Assembly (NCBI RefSeq): GCF_037975245.1
Contig: NC_092567.1
Coordinates: forward strand, 12,414,876-12,478,875
From: Apostichopus japonicus
Taxonomy: Eukaryota; Echinodermata; Holothuroidea; Aspidochirotida; Stichopodidae
DNA length: 64,000 nt
Direction of reading: 5' to 3'
The notes under the pieces were generated by a model. That model was not told the DNA's origin, did not search any database, and was given only the letters and a program-made list of their open reading frames with translations. A program made the translations under genes and the position numbers. Below are positions 22,991 to 35,600 of this stretch, in pieces. Every line of letters begins with the position of its first letter. Positions within the stretch are counted from its first letter, which is position 1.

Positions 22991-25189
22991 GGCTACTTAG
23001 TATTGTAAAGTGTACAACAAGTCATTCCTTACGTTTTATTACCTACATTACTGTTCACATTTACTTTCTCTTCTAACTCTAAATGTGTTTGCTCTTCAAG
23101 CCAACATCAAATTACTAAGAACCAATCAAGGTTCTAATGACGTCATCCATCAACCACTACGTCATCAATACATGAGACTATACATCCCTATCGGGTATTG
23201 TAGGAGGGGATAAATGACGTACCCTCTACATTGGTGACCAATTAATTGTATATATAAGTCATTTGCATCACCACCAGCACGCTTATTGTATAATGGGAAT
23301 TAAACTGTAATGTGCATTATCTTTTAATTTAATTTCCCCCTAATATGTAACAAAGTCTTTGTTGCTTGCGTAACTGAAGAAAGAGGTTTCACTTACTCGT
23401 GTATCCCTGGTCACGTATTGCTGGTGACCTGTTCTCAGCCTCCATGCACTCATCGGTGCAGGGTATAACACCCTTCATTGATTCAATTGAGTGTAATGAT
23501 ATGATTCATCCCAACTCCAGACCCCTATCTTCGATCCCCACCCCCACCTCATTCCCCGATAAGCACTTTACTACTTAGAACATTAAATAAACGCCTAATT
23601 CTGTTAATACTTCTAAACTATTTTTAAGCAGACATGTTTGGAATGCTTTGGATAAAATCTGTACATACTGTATCCACATACACTCAGTAACTAGGATTGC
23701 GTGATTACACTTCTCTGTGGTTTTCTTCGTTGTTACTTTTACTAATTTTGATTTAAACTGTGACGTATCGGTTACGTAATGTCTTAAATCTCACACGAGT
23801 AGAGTCACATTAAGTGTGTCAATGTAAAGACTTAATGACAATCATTGGTTATCTACAATACCATTGTGTTATTAAAATCGATCTACGAGAACTTAGAGGT
23901 GATATTAATTAATATCTGTGATATGTTTGTTCTAAGCCAGCATTTCTTCATTTCTTTCAGTTCCAATGTTTTATCGTTGTTAACATGAAGACAATAGGAT
24001 GACGTGACAAATCTTAAAAGGAATTTATTTGACTAATCATATAATAAGCATCCAATTCCTAACTTGCATTTTGAGTTTTCGATAGCTGAAATTGTCACAA
24101 TTTGTAATATAAGTGAACTTGAAGCAAACAGGTGTGACGTCATAGTTACAGCACACTGATAGCAATGTTCTGTTTATTCCTATGTTTAATTCTCTTGATA
24201 TGATATTGGATTGTATAGGGTTACAACTTTGCTTTCGGGGATTTGAAGATATTAATACCCAAATGACTGTAGTATATTCATAATTTATTGAATCCTCATT
24301 GTGAAAAAGAAATATTGGATGTACATTTCCAACGGAGTAATGGATACTTTTCATAATTGCTTTATGTAGATGTTGTTTAGTAAGAAGGTGTGCCCTATTG
24401 TTTTGGCGTTGACCTTATGAATATTAATGAGATTATTGGATCAAATCTAAGGAGTTTTACATTAAAATAACTCAGCAACAAGAATTCAGATTGTAGCTGG
24501 ACTTGGTATACAGTTGTTGGTTAATAGCTGATACATGTAGGCAATCTAAGTCTCACAAAATTCCAGGCACATTTTTACGCTGACAGGGCCCAACTTTTAT
24601 TACCAACCCACATGCATTTTGGGACACATTATTTGGACCTGAATTTGTGAAGCCAAATATTTGTGGAACCATTTGAGCGCAACATTTTGTTGGCCCAATT
24701 TTTTGGGAGGTACCAATAATTAAAACTTGCAAATAATACCACAACCTTAAATCAGATCATATCCAAACTTGGAATATAATTTTGGTTAACCGCGGGTACA
24801 TGTTGGCATAAATATTATGATATTTGGGTGATGGTTACTACACTTTATTATTCCACTATTCAAGTAACCATAGTGACCGTTGGACTCTTGTTAGTATTTG
24901 ATCGTCTTTATTTACCTTCCGTTGTTATTATAGTCTCATTCATGTGTTGTCTGTTAAGACCATACGATCATGTGAGCTTACAAAATTTAAAAAAATTGAA
25001 TATGATTATAACGCTTATAATGTTCTGTTCATTAAGTAAACATTAATACAATGGTATGCTCTCCGTGTTTCATTATTTCTATTTTTATTATTTCCTTTTT
25101 TTCATTTTAATGAATCTTTTAAAGTGTCTATTTGTTTGTGAGACTAAAGTAGATTCAAACCCAACAATTTGTAAGGTAAACTATCGAAT
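22991..25189. other. Diverged duplicated block; no gene seen
   Basis: Contains TGACGTCA at 23138 and 24135. The part from about 23760 to 24400 is one of three diverged copies of a block also present near 27180-27560 and 33310-33500. Short frames at 23010, 24037 (minus), 24553 (minus) and 24828 show no recognisable family. Confidence 0.45.
23760..24400 (+). repeat. Diverged duplicated block, copy 1 of 3
   Basis: Shares gaagacaatagga (23985 / 27353), then gtgac, then tag(t)..., caa(t/c)g, then atgttctgtttatt (24165 / 27420) with the block near 27.3 kb. It also shares a (t)gacgt.tc.gttacgtaat segment (23761 / 33450) and aatcattggttatct or aatgattggctttct with the 33.3-kb block. Order is conserved and divergence is high. 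Confidence 0.5.
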
Positions 25190-26558
25190 ATTGTAATATT
25201 ATGTGATAGGTTAGCTATTGATGATATTTACTAAGATGTGATAGGTAAAGTATCGATCATATTTAGCCTACTATTATGTGATACCTAAGCTATCGATCAC
25301 TATCATAGTATGTAATAGGTAAGCTATCGATCATTTTAATAGTATGTGATATGTAAGCTATGGATCATATTAATATTACATGATAGGTAGGCTATCGATC
25401 ATTGTACTATCATGTGATAGGTAAGCTATCTATCATTGTAATATCATGTGATAGGTAAGCTATCGATATTATGTGATAGGTAAGCTATTGATCATTTTAA
25501 AATGCTGTGATATGTAAGCTATAGATCATTTTAATAGTCTATAGGTAAGCTATCGATCATTGTACTATCATGTGATAGGTAAGCTATCAATATTATGTGA
25601 TATGTAAGCTATCGATCATTTTAATATTATGTAATAGGTAAGCTCTTGATCATTTTAATATTATGTGATAGGTAATCTATCGATCATTTCATAAATATGT
25701 GATAGGTAAGCTATCGATCATATTTAATATTACATGATAGGTAAGCTATCGATCATTGTACTATCATGTGATAGGTAAGCGAGCGATCAATGTAATCTCA
25801 TGTGATAGTTAAGTTATCGATCATTTTAATAATATGTGATAGAACAGCAATCGATCATATTTAGTATTATGTGATAGGTAAGCTATCGCTCATATTTAAT
25901 ATTACATGATAGGTAAGCTATCGATCATTGTACTATCATGTGATAGGTAAGCTATCGATCTTTGTAATATCATCTGATAGGTAAGTTATCGATCATTTTA
26001 ATAATATGTGTTAGAAAAGCAATCGATCATATTTAATATTATATGATAGGTTAGCTTTCGATCATTGTAATGTTAAGTGATAGGGTAAGCCATTGATCAT
26101 ATTTAATATGATGTGATAGGTAAGCTATCGATCATTGTAATGTTATGTGATAGGTAAGCACTTTATCATATTTAATATGATGTGATATGTAAGCTATCGA
26201 TCATTTTAAAAGTATGTGATAGGTTAGCTATCGATAATTTTATTATGATTTGATAGGTAAGTAAATGAACATATTTATTATCATGTGATATGTAAGTTAC
26301 TGATCCTTTTAAAATGTTGTGATACGTAAATTATCGATCATATTAAATATCAATCATTGTAATATTATGTGATAGGTAAGTTATCGATCATTTTAATATT
26401 ACGTGATAGGTAGGCTATCGATCATTTTAATATAATGTGATAGGTAAGCTATCGATCATTATGATATTATGTGATAGGTAAGCTATCGGTCATTTTGATA
26501 TTACATGATAGGTAAGCTATCGATCATTTTAATATTATGTGAAAGGTAAGCTATCGAC
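25190..26558 (+). repeat. Satellite array, ~34-bp unit with a ClaI-type palindrome
   Basis: About 40 tandem copies of a unit close to tgtgataggtaagctatc + gatcattttaatatta. Every good unit contains AGCTATCGAT, whose ATCGAT core is palindromic. Unit lengths vary by a few bases and point changes are common, so the array is not freshly expanded. Groups of two or three units form a weak higher-order pattern: spacers alternate between ttttaatatta, tgtactatca and tatttaatatta types. No coding frame is kept. Confidence 0.95.
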
Positions 26559-28919
26559 GAACAAGTCATTTTAGGTCTCTTACGCATGAAAAAAAAAACA
26601 CATTTGATTTTGGTGGTATCGATTCTTGAATAGTTGTTAAGATACAAGACTCGTATATTTGAATAAGTTTAATTTTTTTTAACTTTGTCTTCAATAATTG
26701 CTTTATTATCAGTCTCTTTTAATAAGGTGTATAAGCAGAACGTTTTACAGTTATTGTTTTAGCATTACATAATTATGTCGTAGTAAAGCTGATAATATTA
26801 TGTATATATCAAGTAATCCTTAAAAACAAAGATCGGCTCTGTATTGTATATACTCTTCATTTTATTCTTTCATTGTTATTTTAATGCGTCTTAAAAATGA
26901 TTCTTCTGGTTTCATTTCATTTCATATCTTCTTTATTTATCTTTAGGCCTTTACTCCGATATTTTCCTTCGATTTAGAACAATTCTAAGACTATCTCTAA
27001 TACTTGCTCTAACTATTGCTATATTTAGTCATTAATTGTTAGATTGCATTCTACTTCATCCTTTCATTAATTTTACTTTCTTTAAAGATTGAGTTGCTTT
27101 CTTTCGTTCCTCCTTTTTCTATATTATTAATTAATCTTTGATATTACTCACGCGTAATACAGTGAATATTACAAGAATATTGTGAAATGTTATCATAATA
27201 ACAATGACTGGCTGTCTACCGTTATACCATTGATTGTGTTACTCAAAAGTATACTGAAACGTTTTCTTAGACATAAATTAATAACAATGACATGTTTTGT
27301 TTTTTAATCCAATTCTTTGTTCCTTTATTATGATCTCTAATGGTGTTTCTTTGAAGACAATAGGAACAAGTGACTTTGACGTATTATAGTAAGATTTTAA
27401 CATGATAGCAACGAAGATAATGTTCTGTTTATTTAACATGAACCTTAAATGCAATCATTGGCTCTCCATACACATTTTTTTCATCTTTTTGTATCGTTAA
27501 TTTGCTACTTCTTATTAATGATGCTGGTTGATGATTAATGGATATTCATGATCTCTTCATTGTAATTCAGTTTTTGTCGTATTTGCTTCAACCCAATTGG
27601 ATATTATGAAGCCATAACGTTTACCACTAAACCCAAGCCCTGTAACGCAAAACCGAACATATTTACATAACTACACACATATATTAACATATACATATGG
27701 AAGAAATCACTGCGTTGCGGTATCTGTTTATGATATTACATATTTCAAAGGATATAATTATCCCTTTATTTTGTAATTGTTTTTGGTATCTTCCGTATTT
27801 CTGCATGTAAGTACAAATATACAATGTTTGCAACAAACACACTTGTTCTTTTTGAGGCGATCCTGGTCTCTCATTGTGATACAATCACAACCGATTAATC
27901 CCGTGTATCTGTTACTATATCATAAGTTCGTATATTAGAATCTTATAATGAAATTTTTGATACGTATTGATGCTGTAATGTCAATGGAAGCAATAAAAGA
28001 AAAATAATCAGATATATATTGTCAACATTGTTATCTTTGTGCAACACGTAGTCTATGTACTAACTTGTAATTTCAACGTCTTGTGTGCCTTTTGAAAGAT
28101 TTTAAACGTCCAACGTATTACAAATATTCAAAAGTGTATAATCAAATGATCGTAAAGTATATTGCTCAATGTGGTGGCATCTGGTGACCATTATATGATT
28201 TTATAGCGTATTTTGGGCAAAATCTGAATCATCTAAAGGCAGGATTTTAACGGTTTTAAATTTTCCTTCTTTTTTTTTCTTGAAGAAATGAGTTTCACTC
28301 CTCGTCCCCACACGAGGATCTCTCCTTGTCAACATCCACTGTGTTGATCATTGACGTCTCTGCACGCGTGAGGGGATGGGGTGCGGGAGGGGTGTTCCTT
28401 ATAGATGTCCTTCATTATATTAACCTTAAATCGAGATGAACTTCCTCACTGATTTTCAGTTGGTAAATTAAAGATGAGTTAATAAACTGGTATATCAATT
28501 ATACCGATACCCTTGGCCACTATATATTCTTACTGAAATCAGTTCTCCCGTAAAATGTCCTTTCCCTTCCCCGTTCGTCCTCAACTGCACTGGATACCAC
28601 GTATGTCTGTTTCTATGTATTGAAAACGTCATAATGCTTATCACTATATGCTAACAATTTTTGGAGGCCTTTGTTATGTAATTCTTTGTCACGCCCGTCT
28701 GCAGGGTTTTCCTTAAACTGTTACCTAAAACGCAAACGAGAGTGTAAATTTGCTGGGAATGTTTATTAATTCTATTTTATTTTATGACGTTATGTCATGA
28801 AGTTGAAGGTTTGCTTCACAGACTTGTTTTCAACATTGATTTCAATCCTTTCTTGTTTTCACTCTCTTTGACTCAGTTTCTAAAGGTCGTAACATTGACC
28901 TATATTGATGTCTGGTAGT
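26559..28919. other. No gene seen; includes a duplicated block
   Basis: AT-rich, T-rich sequence. About 27180-27560 is copy 2 of the block described at 23760-24400. A minus-strand frame at 27684-27884 has no recognisable features. Confidence 0.45.
27180..27560 (+). repeat. Diverged duplicated block, copy 2 of 3
   Basis: See the block at 23760: gaagacaatagga, gtgac, and atgttctgtttatt occur in the same order here, preceded by caatgactggctgtct, which corresponds to aatcattggttatct at about 23840 and aatgattggctttct at about 33320. Confidence 0.5.
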
Positions 28920-29297
28920 AATATAAATGGCTTCTTTCATCCTTCATGGTGTGATTTTGTGGTCTGCAGTTAAAGAGATATATCGTCTCGTTTACACCGC
29001 GGTTTATGATATACCGCCAGCTGAAAGATTGTGGCAATTCATTCTAAGCAAGCAGTATTATCAGATTGATACAAAGTTCAATGATGGGGTAATGATTGTT
29101 CCTTGTTTAAGGTGTTTAATTAGTCAACGTACTGATAGTAATCATTATATTAGTAAACAAATCAAACAGACAGATTGGCTGGAAAACTGGACACATTAGC
29201 ACATATGACGTCATGATCTATTGTTGGAGCGTAAGATTTGCATCATCACATACATCATGACAAGACTGGACTGGAGGGGGAGGGTGAGGTTGGTGCC
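28920..29297 (+). repeat. Duplicated block, empty-site copy
   Basis: This 378-base block is clearly homologous to 36118-36208 joined to 40157-40455. Landmarks include gtgattttgtggt, gagatatat, cgcggtttatg, then attgtggcaattcat, cagattgatacaa, atgacgtcatgatctattgt and acatcatgacaagactggac. The other copy is interrupted by a 3.95-kb transposon exactly where this one is continuous, so this copy represents the pre-integration state. The 90-codon open frame here starting at ATG 28927 is not kept in the other copy. Confidence 0.88.
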
Positions 29298-30600
29298 TGT
29301 TATTCTGTATAGCAGGGATCTCTGTCAGTATGTGTAGCAGGTGATGCATGCTATTATGTGTAGCAGGGCTCTATGTCAGTAAGTGTAGCAGGTAATGCCT
29401 TTTATTCTATGTAGCAGGGATCTCCGTCAGTATTTGTAGCAGATGATGCATGCTATTTTTGGTAGCAGGGATCTCTGTCAGTATGTGTAACAGGTGATTC
29501 GTGTTATTCTATGTAGCAGGGATCTCCGTCAGTCTGTGTAGCAGGTGATGCCTGTTATTCTGTGTAGCAGGGATCTATGTCAGAATGTGTAGCAGGTGAT
29601 GCCTGTTATTCTATGTAGCAGGGATCTCCGTCAGTGTGGGTAGGTGATGCCTGTTATTCTGTGTAGCAGGGAACTCAGTAAGTATATGCAACAGTTTATA
29701 CCTGTTATTCTGTGTAGCAGGGATCTCTGTCAGTATGTGTAGCAGGTGATGCATCTTATTCTGTGTAGCAGGCATCTCTGTCAGTATGCGAAGCAGGTGA
29801 TGCCTGTTATTCTATGTAGCAGGGATCTATGTCAGTATGTGAAGCAGGTGATGCATGTTATTCTGTGTAGTAGGGATCTCTGTCAGTATGTGAAGCAGGT
29901 GATGCCTGTTATTCTGTGTAGCAGGGATCTCCGTCAGTCTCTGTAACAGGTGATGCCTGTTATTCTATGTAGCAGGGATCTCCGTCAGTGTGTGTAGGTG
30001 ATGCCTGTTATTCTGTGTAGCAGGGAACTCAGTTAGTATATATGCAACAGTTTATGCCTGTTATTCTGTGTAGCAGGCATCTCTGTCAGTCTGTGTAGCA
30101 GGTGATGCCTGTTTTTCTGTGTAGCAGTGATCTCCGTCAGTCTATCAGCTATCACCTGATAAGGTGATAGCTGTTACACGGTTTAACAGGTGATACATGT
30201 TATTCTATGTAGCAGGGATCTCCGTCAGTCTGTGTAGCAGGTGATGTCTGTTATTCTGTGTAGCAGGGATCTCCGTCAGTGTGTTTAGGTGATGCCTGTT
30301 ATTTTGTGTAGCAGGGAACTCAGTAAGTGTATGCAAAAGGTTATGCCTGTTATTCTGTGTAGCAGTGATCTCTCTCAGTATGTGTAGCAGGTGATGCCCG
30401 TTACTCTGTGTAGCAGGGATCTCCGTCAGTCTGTGTATGAGGTGATAAATGTTATGCTGTGTAACACAGGTGATAACTGTTATTCTATGTAGCAGGGATC
30501 TCTGTCAGTATGTGTATCAGGGGATGCCTCTTATTGTGTGTAGCAGGCATCTCCGCGATGTGTGTAGCAGGTGATGCATCTTATTCTGTCTAGCATGGCC
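29298..30600 (+). repeat. Minisatellite, ~51-bp unit
   Basis: About 25 units near tgcctgttattctgtgtagc + agggatctctgtcagtatgt + gtagcaggtga. The unit length is a multiple of three, so a 66-residue repetitive frame appears at 29746-29946 without being a gene. Variant units recur as sets (for example a shorter unit with gaactcagtaagtatatgca near 29670, 30025 and 30310), which implies amplification of multi-unit blocks of about 310-350 bp. The array starts exactly at the edge of the 28920-29297 duplication. Confidence 0.95.
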
Positions 30601-30700
30601 CCCGTGACTATAGTTGTTGTTTTCTTCATCCCTTCTTTAACTGCAACAGCTCGTGGAGGTGATAACACTTTTTAAAAGTAATAATTTTCTGTCTTTCTAG

Positions 30701-31035
30701 GTTACATATTTAATCTAGAGTTATCACCACGAGGAACAGCAGATTGTCTAACGTGTACTAGTCCAGAGACACAGACAAAGAGGTGGCGAGAGAAAGCGAG
30801 ACAACTTGGGTGGGGGTTCGAGAGGGGGATGCAGAGCGAGACAGCTGGACGGAGATGGTGGTGTGGAGAGAGAGCAGATAGTCTGACATTCTTCTCAGTA
30901 ATGTTTCTGGCGATGTCAATGCAGACTATTTTTATTCAGTTAACCGTCTTTTCCTTTCTGATTATTGATCTTATTTTGCTAGTAGGTATTAATTATCAAG
31001 GATTCTCGTTGTTTAACTTTGAATACAAATTTTAA
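30701..31035 (+). CDS. Possible exon or gene fragment with a hydrophobic C-terminus
   Basis: After a good acceptor (ctgtctttctag) the frame starting at 30703 stays open for 110 codons to TAA at 31033-31035. The first part is polar with four cysteines (two as CLTC) and is Arg-rich; the last 45 residues are strongly hydrophobic (for example TIFIQLTVFSFLIIDLILLV) and could span a membrane. No family is recognised. The purine-rich middle (gag/aga repeats) lowers the chance of stops, so this may be accidental. The internal ATG at 30829 could also start a 68-residue peptide. Confidence 0.25.
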
Positions 31036-31526
31036 AAATCTTGAGAGGACCTTACTTTTCCAATTCTGCTGAACTTACTATTTTCTACAGACACGTGTCT
31101 TATAGAAAGCATTAACTGATATTTCGTCATATAGCGATTGTTTAATCACGTGACATATGGAACGGCTTTACTGCTGTTTGATAACAAAGAGAATTCGTAA
31201 TCATTTTCTTAATCATATAGATTAAATGTCATTGCGTGATATCATAGTGATTGTAGGTTATGATCAGGTTAAGAATTTGCAATGGTTAACTAAAGCGTAA
31301 TAACATGTGGAATATGTTATTCCTTGTTACATTAAAAGGATGAACTACTGATATCTAATATAGTGAATGTATAATTTCTTGTAACATTAAACGGATTAAC
31401 TAATGGTAATTAATGTAGTGAATGTGTAATTGTATTCACATGCTGTACTAAAATGACTATCGGTTGTCACGTTGAAATGTAATATATGGTATTTTTACTG
31501 CATTTACTCAGAATAAAGTTCAACTT
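31036..31526. other. No gene seen
   Basis: AT-rich sequence with a loosely repeated pattern of ...aatgtag/tagtgaatgt(g/a)taat... near 31360 and 31420 leading into the 27-bp array. Confidence 0.4.
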
Positions 31527-31829
31527 ATGTTACGTAATGGTAATACCATACTGATGTTACGTAATGGTAATACCATACTGATGTTACGTAGTGATAGTAC
31601 CATACTGATGTTACGTAATGGTAATACTATACTGATGTTACGTAATGGTAATAGTATACTGATGTTACGTAATGGTAATACCATACTGATGTTACGTAAT
31701 GGTAATACCATACTGATGTTACGTAATGGTAATACCATACTGACTTTACGTAATGGAAGTACCATACTGATGTTACGTATTGGTAGTACCATACTGATGT
31801 TACGTAATGGTAAGACCAAACAGTTCTAA
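31527..31829. repeat. Minisatellite, 27-bp unit with two palindromes
   Basis: About eleven head-to-tail copies of atgttacgtaatggtaatac + catactg. Each unit holds the palindrome TTACGTAA and the near-perfect dyad TGGTAATACCA. The unit is 27 = 9 x 3 bases, so both strands are open for about 100 codons with 9-residue repeats (MLRNGNTIL on the plus strand). These frames are by-products of the repeat. Single units differ at one or two bases. Confidence 0.95.
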
Positions 31830-32203
31830 ATCAGAGGCAATGAGTGTTATTCTTGTCTCAGTTCTTGAATGTTTTTTTTTTTTTACGATGAATGTATAGC
31901 CAATCGTTAAACCACTCTTTACGCTACCACCAGATAATAGAAATGCCATGTTAACCCAAGATTCAGCAAAGTACACGTTGACCCTAAATATACAAATTTG
32001 TGGTTAAATCAAATAAACATGACATTTTTTTATCATGTATTATTATTATTACTATTAATTATTAATTCTTATATCTTTATCTATTCAAAATCTATAACCA
32101 GCTCAAATTTTGCCTCTTTTTCAGTTTTGTGTTACACTATATTGAAATGCTTGACTTTCCTACTTTGTCGTTCATTTCTAATTTTATGTGTATAAAAATG
32201 TAG
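31830..32203. other. No gene seen
   Basis: AT-rich with T12 and ATT-rich tracts. The frame at 31998-32195 is hydrophobic and T-driven and is not supported as a gene. Confidence 0.4.
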
Positions 32204-32582
32204 GAGGAACTGGAAAATATATAAAATGGAAACATTTAATACGATAGGCATAAGTACAGACAATATCCTTCAACATTTTGAGGCAGAAAAAGTAACAACA
32301 AACAAAACTGAGAAACAATTAGACGGCATAGAGCTTGACCTCCGCCCAACACCTGGGATCACCCTCTCCAAGCACTATGTCCACCTGATTCCTAATATAG
32401 AAGGCTCCTTACCCCTCACCAGAGCCAAGGCCTCCTCTCAGCTAATAAAGTCAAACTTGACAGAGGGAACTTTGAATTTGAATATCCCAATCGATTGGTC
32501 CCACCTAACTAACTTGAAGTTAGGAAATCCATGTTTCATACTTTTATCTAACGTTTTCAGCGTCCAAGACGGATCAGAATAA
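32204..32582 (+). CDS. Candidate terminal exon, product unknown
   Basis: A frame open from a possible acceptor (aaaaatgtag, weak pyrimidine tract) at 32204 to TAA at 32580-32582, about 125 codons; the first ATG at 32226 would give 118 residues. Base use is visibly richer in G+C than the flanks, with many third-position C, as in real coding sequence. The peptide is soluble, with two possible N-glycosylation sites and segments such as LDLRPTPGITLSKHYVHLIP and LTRAKASSQLIKSNLTEG. There is no signal peptide. AATAAA follows at 32687-32692. I do not recognise the family; it may be a last exon or the end of a decayed mobile element gene. Confidence 0.45.
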
Positions 32583-32686
32583 TCAATTTGAAAGTCGTGA
32601 ACCTTGGGGTGGGAGGGGGTGAGGGAGGGGTGAGGATTGATGTGTCTTCAGATCAATGTGATATCAATTGTATATCTTTGAGAGAG

Positions 32687-32692
32687 AATAAA
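32687..32692 (+). terminator. AATAAA polyadenylation signal
   Basis: Lies 105 bases after the stop of the 32204-32582 candidate exon, a normal distance for a short 3' UTR. Confidence 0.4.
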
Positions 32693-35600
32693 CCAAATGT
32701 GAAGATGGTTGTATAATCTACCAATGTAACTTCTCAGTGAAATGATTCAACCTCCTATGCTTACCTCTGTCATTTCGACAATTACAATTAAACTTATACG
32801 TATTTGTTTATTAACTTCGAAACCATTTAAAAATATTATTTTTTGTTTACTCTTTGCGATTTTACATAAAATGATCTTATTGGAATACATCAAATGTCTT
32901 GGAGACACTATGTCCTCTATCATAGGTCAGCCATTGCTTATTAATCTATGAGTGATCTGTTATATCGAAGTTTTGGTGTATATCGAGCTTCAAGACTTTT
33001 CCAGTTAAAATGACGTCATTTATTTAGGTTTTCTTTTCTCATTTAGCTTAAATATTTCCTGTAGCAGTTTGTTACAAGTAAGCACATTGTATGCATCATT
33101 TACATTCACTTACAGCTACTAATTTTATATTTGTTTTTGTTGGGGTGGTTTGTGCTACTTTTTTATTTTTGGCCTTTGTTCATTGTTAAATCCGTAATCT
33201 ATGGAATTTAAAGCCAACTATAGACGTAATATGTTGTATGGTTCACGATAACGTGTATATTACGTAATATAATGATCATTGCATAACATTCATATTTTTA
33301 AATCAGTTCACTTAAATATAATGATTGGCTTTCTATTGTACTATCTTTTATCTTATTACTACGCGGGCTATAGGCGTTTATATTCATGTATACTTTAGTT
33401 ATGCATCTTCCCTTAAGTTCCATTACAACCGATAAAAGACAATATAGTGACGTGTCTGTTACGTAATTCAATCATAATTCGAACAAGATGATAACAATCT
33501 GAACATTTTTTGTACTGAAGCTTGAAATCAATGATCGTACTTCCGTACTTCTGTATATGGTAGGTCTTGTAGTTAACTCATGGCTGAGACCAATAGTTGT
33601 TCAACAATCCAATGGAAACATTTGATCATAAGTTTTATAATGGCAAATTATTTTAGAATATTTTGCACATTGTTAGAATATCATGAAAATATCGTTGTTT
33701 TGTTAATTACACGTCATTGAGGTTTCTTATGTTTGGCTTTAATTGTCCAAGCTGTAAGACTATTGCAAGCACACGAACAGGTCCTATCATTTTATCACCT
33801 TATTGTGCACATATTATTGTAATTATTTCTGGGGTAATCTTCCACTAGCAAATTGCTAAAAAAAGAAAATTTAAAATTTACTCTAAATCGCCTTCATGAA
33901 TATTTGTTTTCTTTGTATATATTTTATCTGATATAACACATTGTTTATAAATGTTTCCTTAAATTTCGATTTTTCTATTGTTCTTCCTTTTTCTTTTGTC
34001 TTTTCCTGTTTTGCTTCTTATATCGTTTTTACCATTCATGTGATTAAACAAAGGTTATGAGAGATATGTTTGTTTAATGAACATAGGTAATGAGAGATAA
34101 GTTTGTTTAATGAACAAAGTTAATGAGAGATCTGTTGGTTTAATGAACATATGTAATGTGAAAGAATATAGTTGGTCAGCCATACAGTTCGTATTTGATT
34201 AGCTGTTTCACGTGATTAACTTGGAAAAGTCAATATCTGCTAATCGTACCGTCATCCTACTAGAGAGTATTAACACGGACCTTACACTATGTTTTGTTGT
34301 TTTCTTTGCAAAACACCTTACGTTGTAACATTCATGCATTATATTATGTCCTCCTAAAAAAAAAAAAAAAAAACCCATATCTAGTTTTTTTCAGCCTGGT
34401 ATCCATTTTGTATCTTATAATTGTACCAAATTATTACGTAACTTGCGACAACAATGACCATCAGAGATAAATTTGATATGATTATTTGTTATTAATTTGT
34501 GTGTGTGTTATGAATCGTATCGTGGTTTGAAAGGTACAACCGACATGTAGAACTACTGTGTCAGTACAGCACGACATCAGAATAAATACTGTATATATTT
34601 TTGTCAAGTTTCAGACGTTCAGGAAGTTGTCGAGTTGTTGCTTTGTAATAACCTTAACAGCACGTCAAACATATATGACTTTGTCGAGTTGATAAGCCAC
34701 GCTTACCTGTAAATTCTTGGAACAAGGAATGAAAAATTGTCTTGTTGTTTTGTTAATAGTAACAATATTTCAAACACGTAATATTTGTCGCGATGTCAAC
34801 TAAAACGATAACATTATATCTTGACAAAATGGATAAATTGTCGAGTTGCTGCGTTAGCCTATAGAGCTAAGTAACACATGACTAGGAAATATGTCAAAAT
34901 AATTAAATTATTTGAAATGTCAAGTAATAAAACAATTACAAAAAATATTGAATGATCAAGATGCCGTGCTGTATCTTAACTTTGTCAAAACTACGTTAAT
35001 TTAAGACTTACATTAACATTACACATTGACAATAAATATCAAATTGTTTGAATGTCGTGTTATATACTAAAGCAGCAAGTGTAAAAAATAAAACTTCAAA
35101 ACAAAGATGCTGTGATCCGTTTCCTTTCTTCGTCTGCTTTTTATATTCTAATTCAGTGTTGGAGCTAGTTCAGGTACTAACTTGAAGATATCATCTAACT
35201 ATTTTTAATGTCTACCAAAATCGTTTCCCAAACTTGGAGTTATCTAATATGTTTCTGTTGTCAAATTGTAAAGTTTATACACAAATGTCAATGCATTTAT
35301 AGCCGAGTGTCTTCAATCTGGTTACATGGAGCAGGCTCCTGCAATTATTTCCCTAAGTTTTATCATCGGTATTTGTTTTATTAATGTTGATCCTTGCTTG
35401 GAGGATGCTTAACATTTGTATTGCGGGGCCTATATACATACTTTCATCAGTAGTCCGGACTGTTTGGCGTTCCATGTAAATGCAACAATTGAGATGTTTG
35501 TGGTCGTCTTCAAAGACTATAAGAATATTCACTCAACCTGTAACCAGATGAATTTGTATATTTGTTATCTTGATTTGGAGGTAAATTACGACAAGTACGA

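Noticed and set aside
24553-24744. Segment with TTGGGC/GCCCAA words resembling element 2 ends
   Set aside because: No CACTCTTAAAA terminus or inverted pair; the words differ from TTGGGCAA and the match is too weak.
25190-26558. Possible CRISPR-like array (short regular repeats)
   Set aside because: The repeats are contiguous and spacers are near-identical AT-rich sequence, so it is a eukaryotic satellite.
28927-29199. 90-codon ATG frame in the duplicated block
   Set aside because: The paralogous copy at 36.1/40.2 kb does not keep the frame, so there is no sign of coding constraint.
29746-29946. 66-residue repetitive protein
   Set aside because: Lies in the 51-bp minisatellite; the frame is lost in neighbouring units and begins at an arbitrary unit.
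31520-31829. Repeat proteins on both strands
   Set aside because: The 27-bp repeat is a multiple of three with palindromes, which keeps both strands open.
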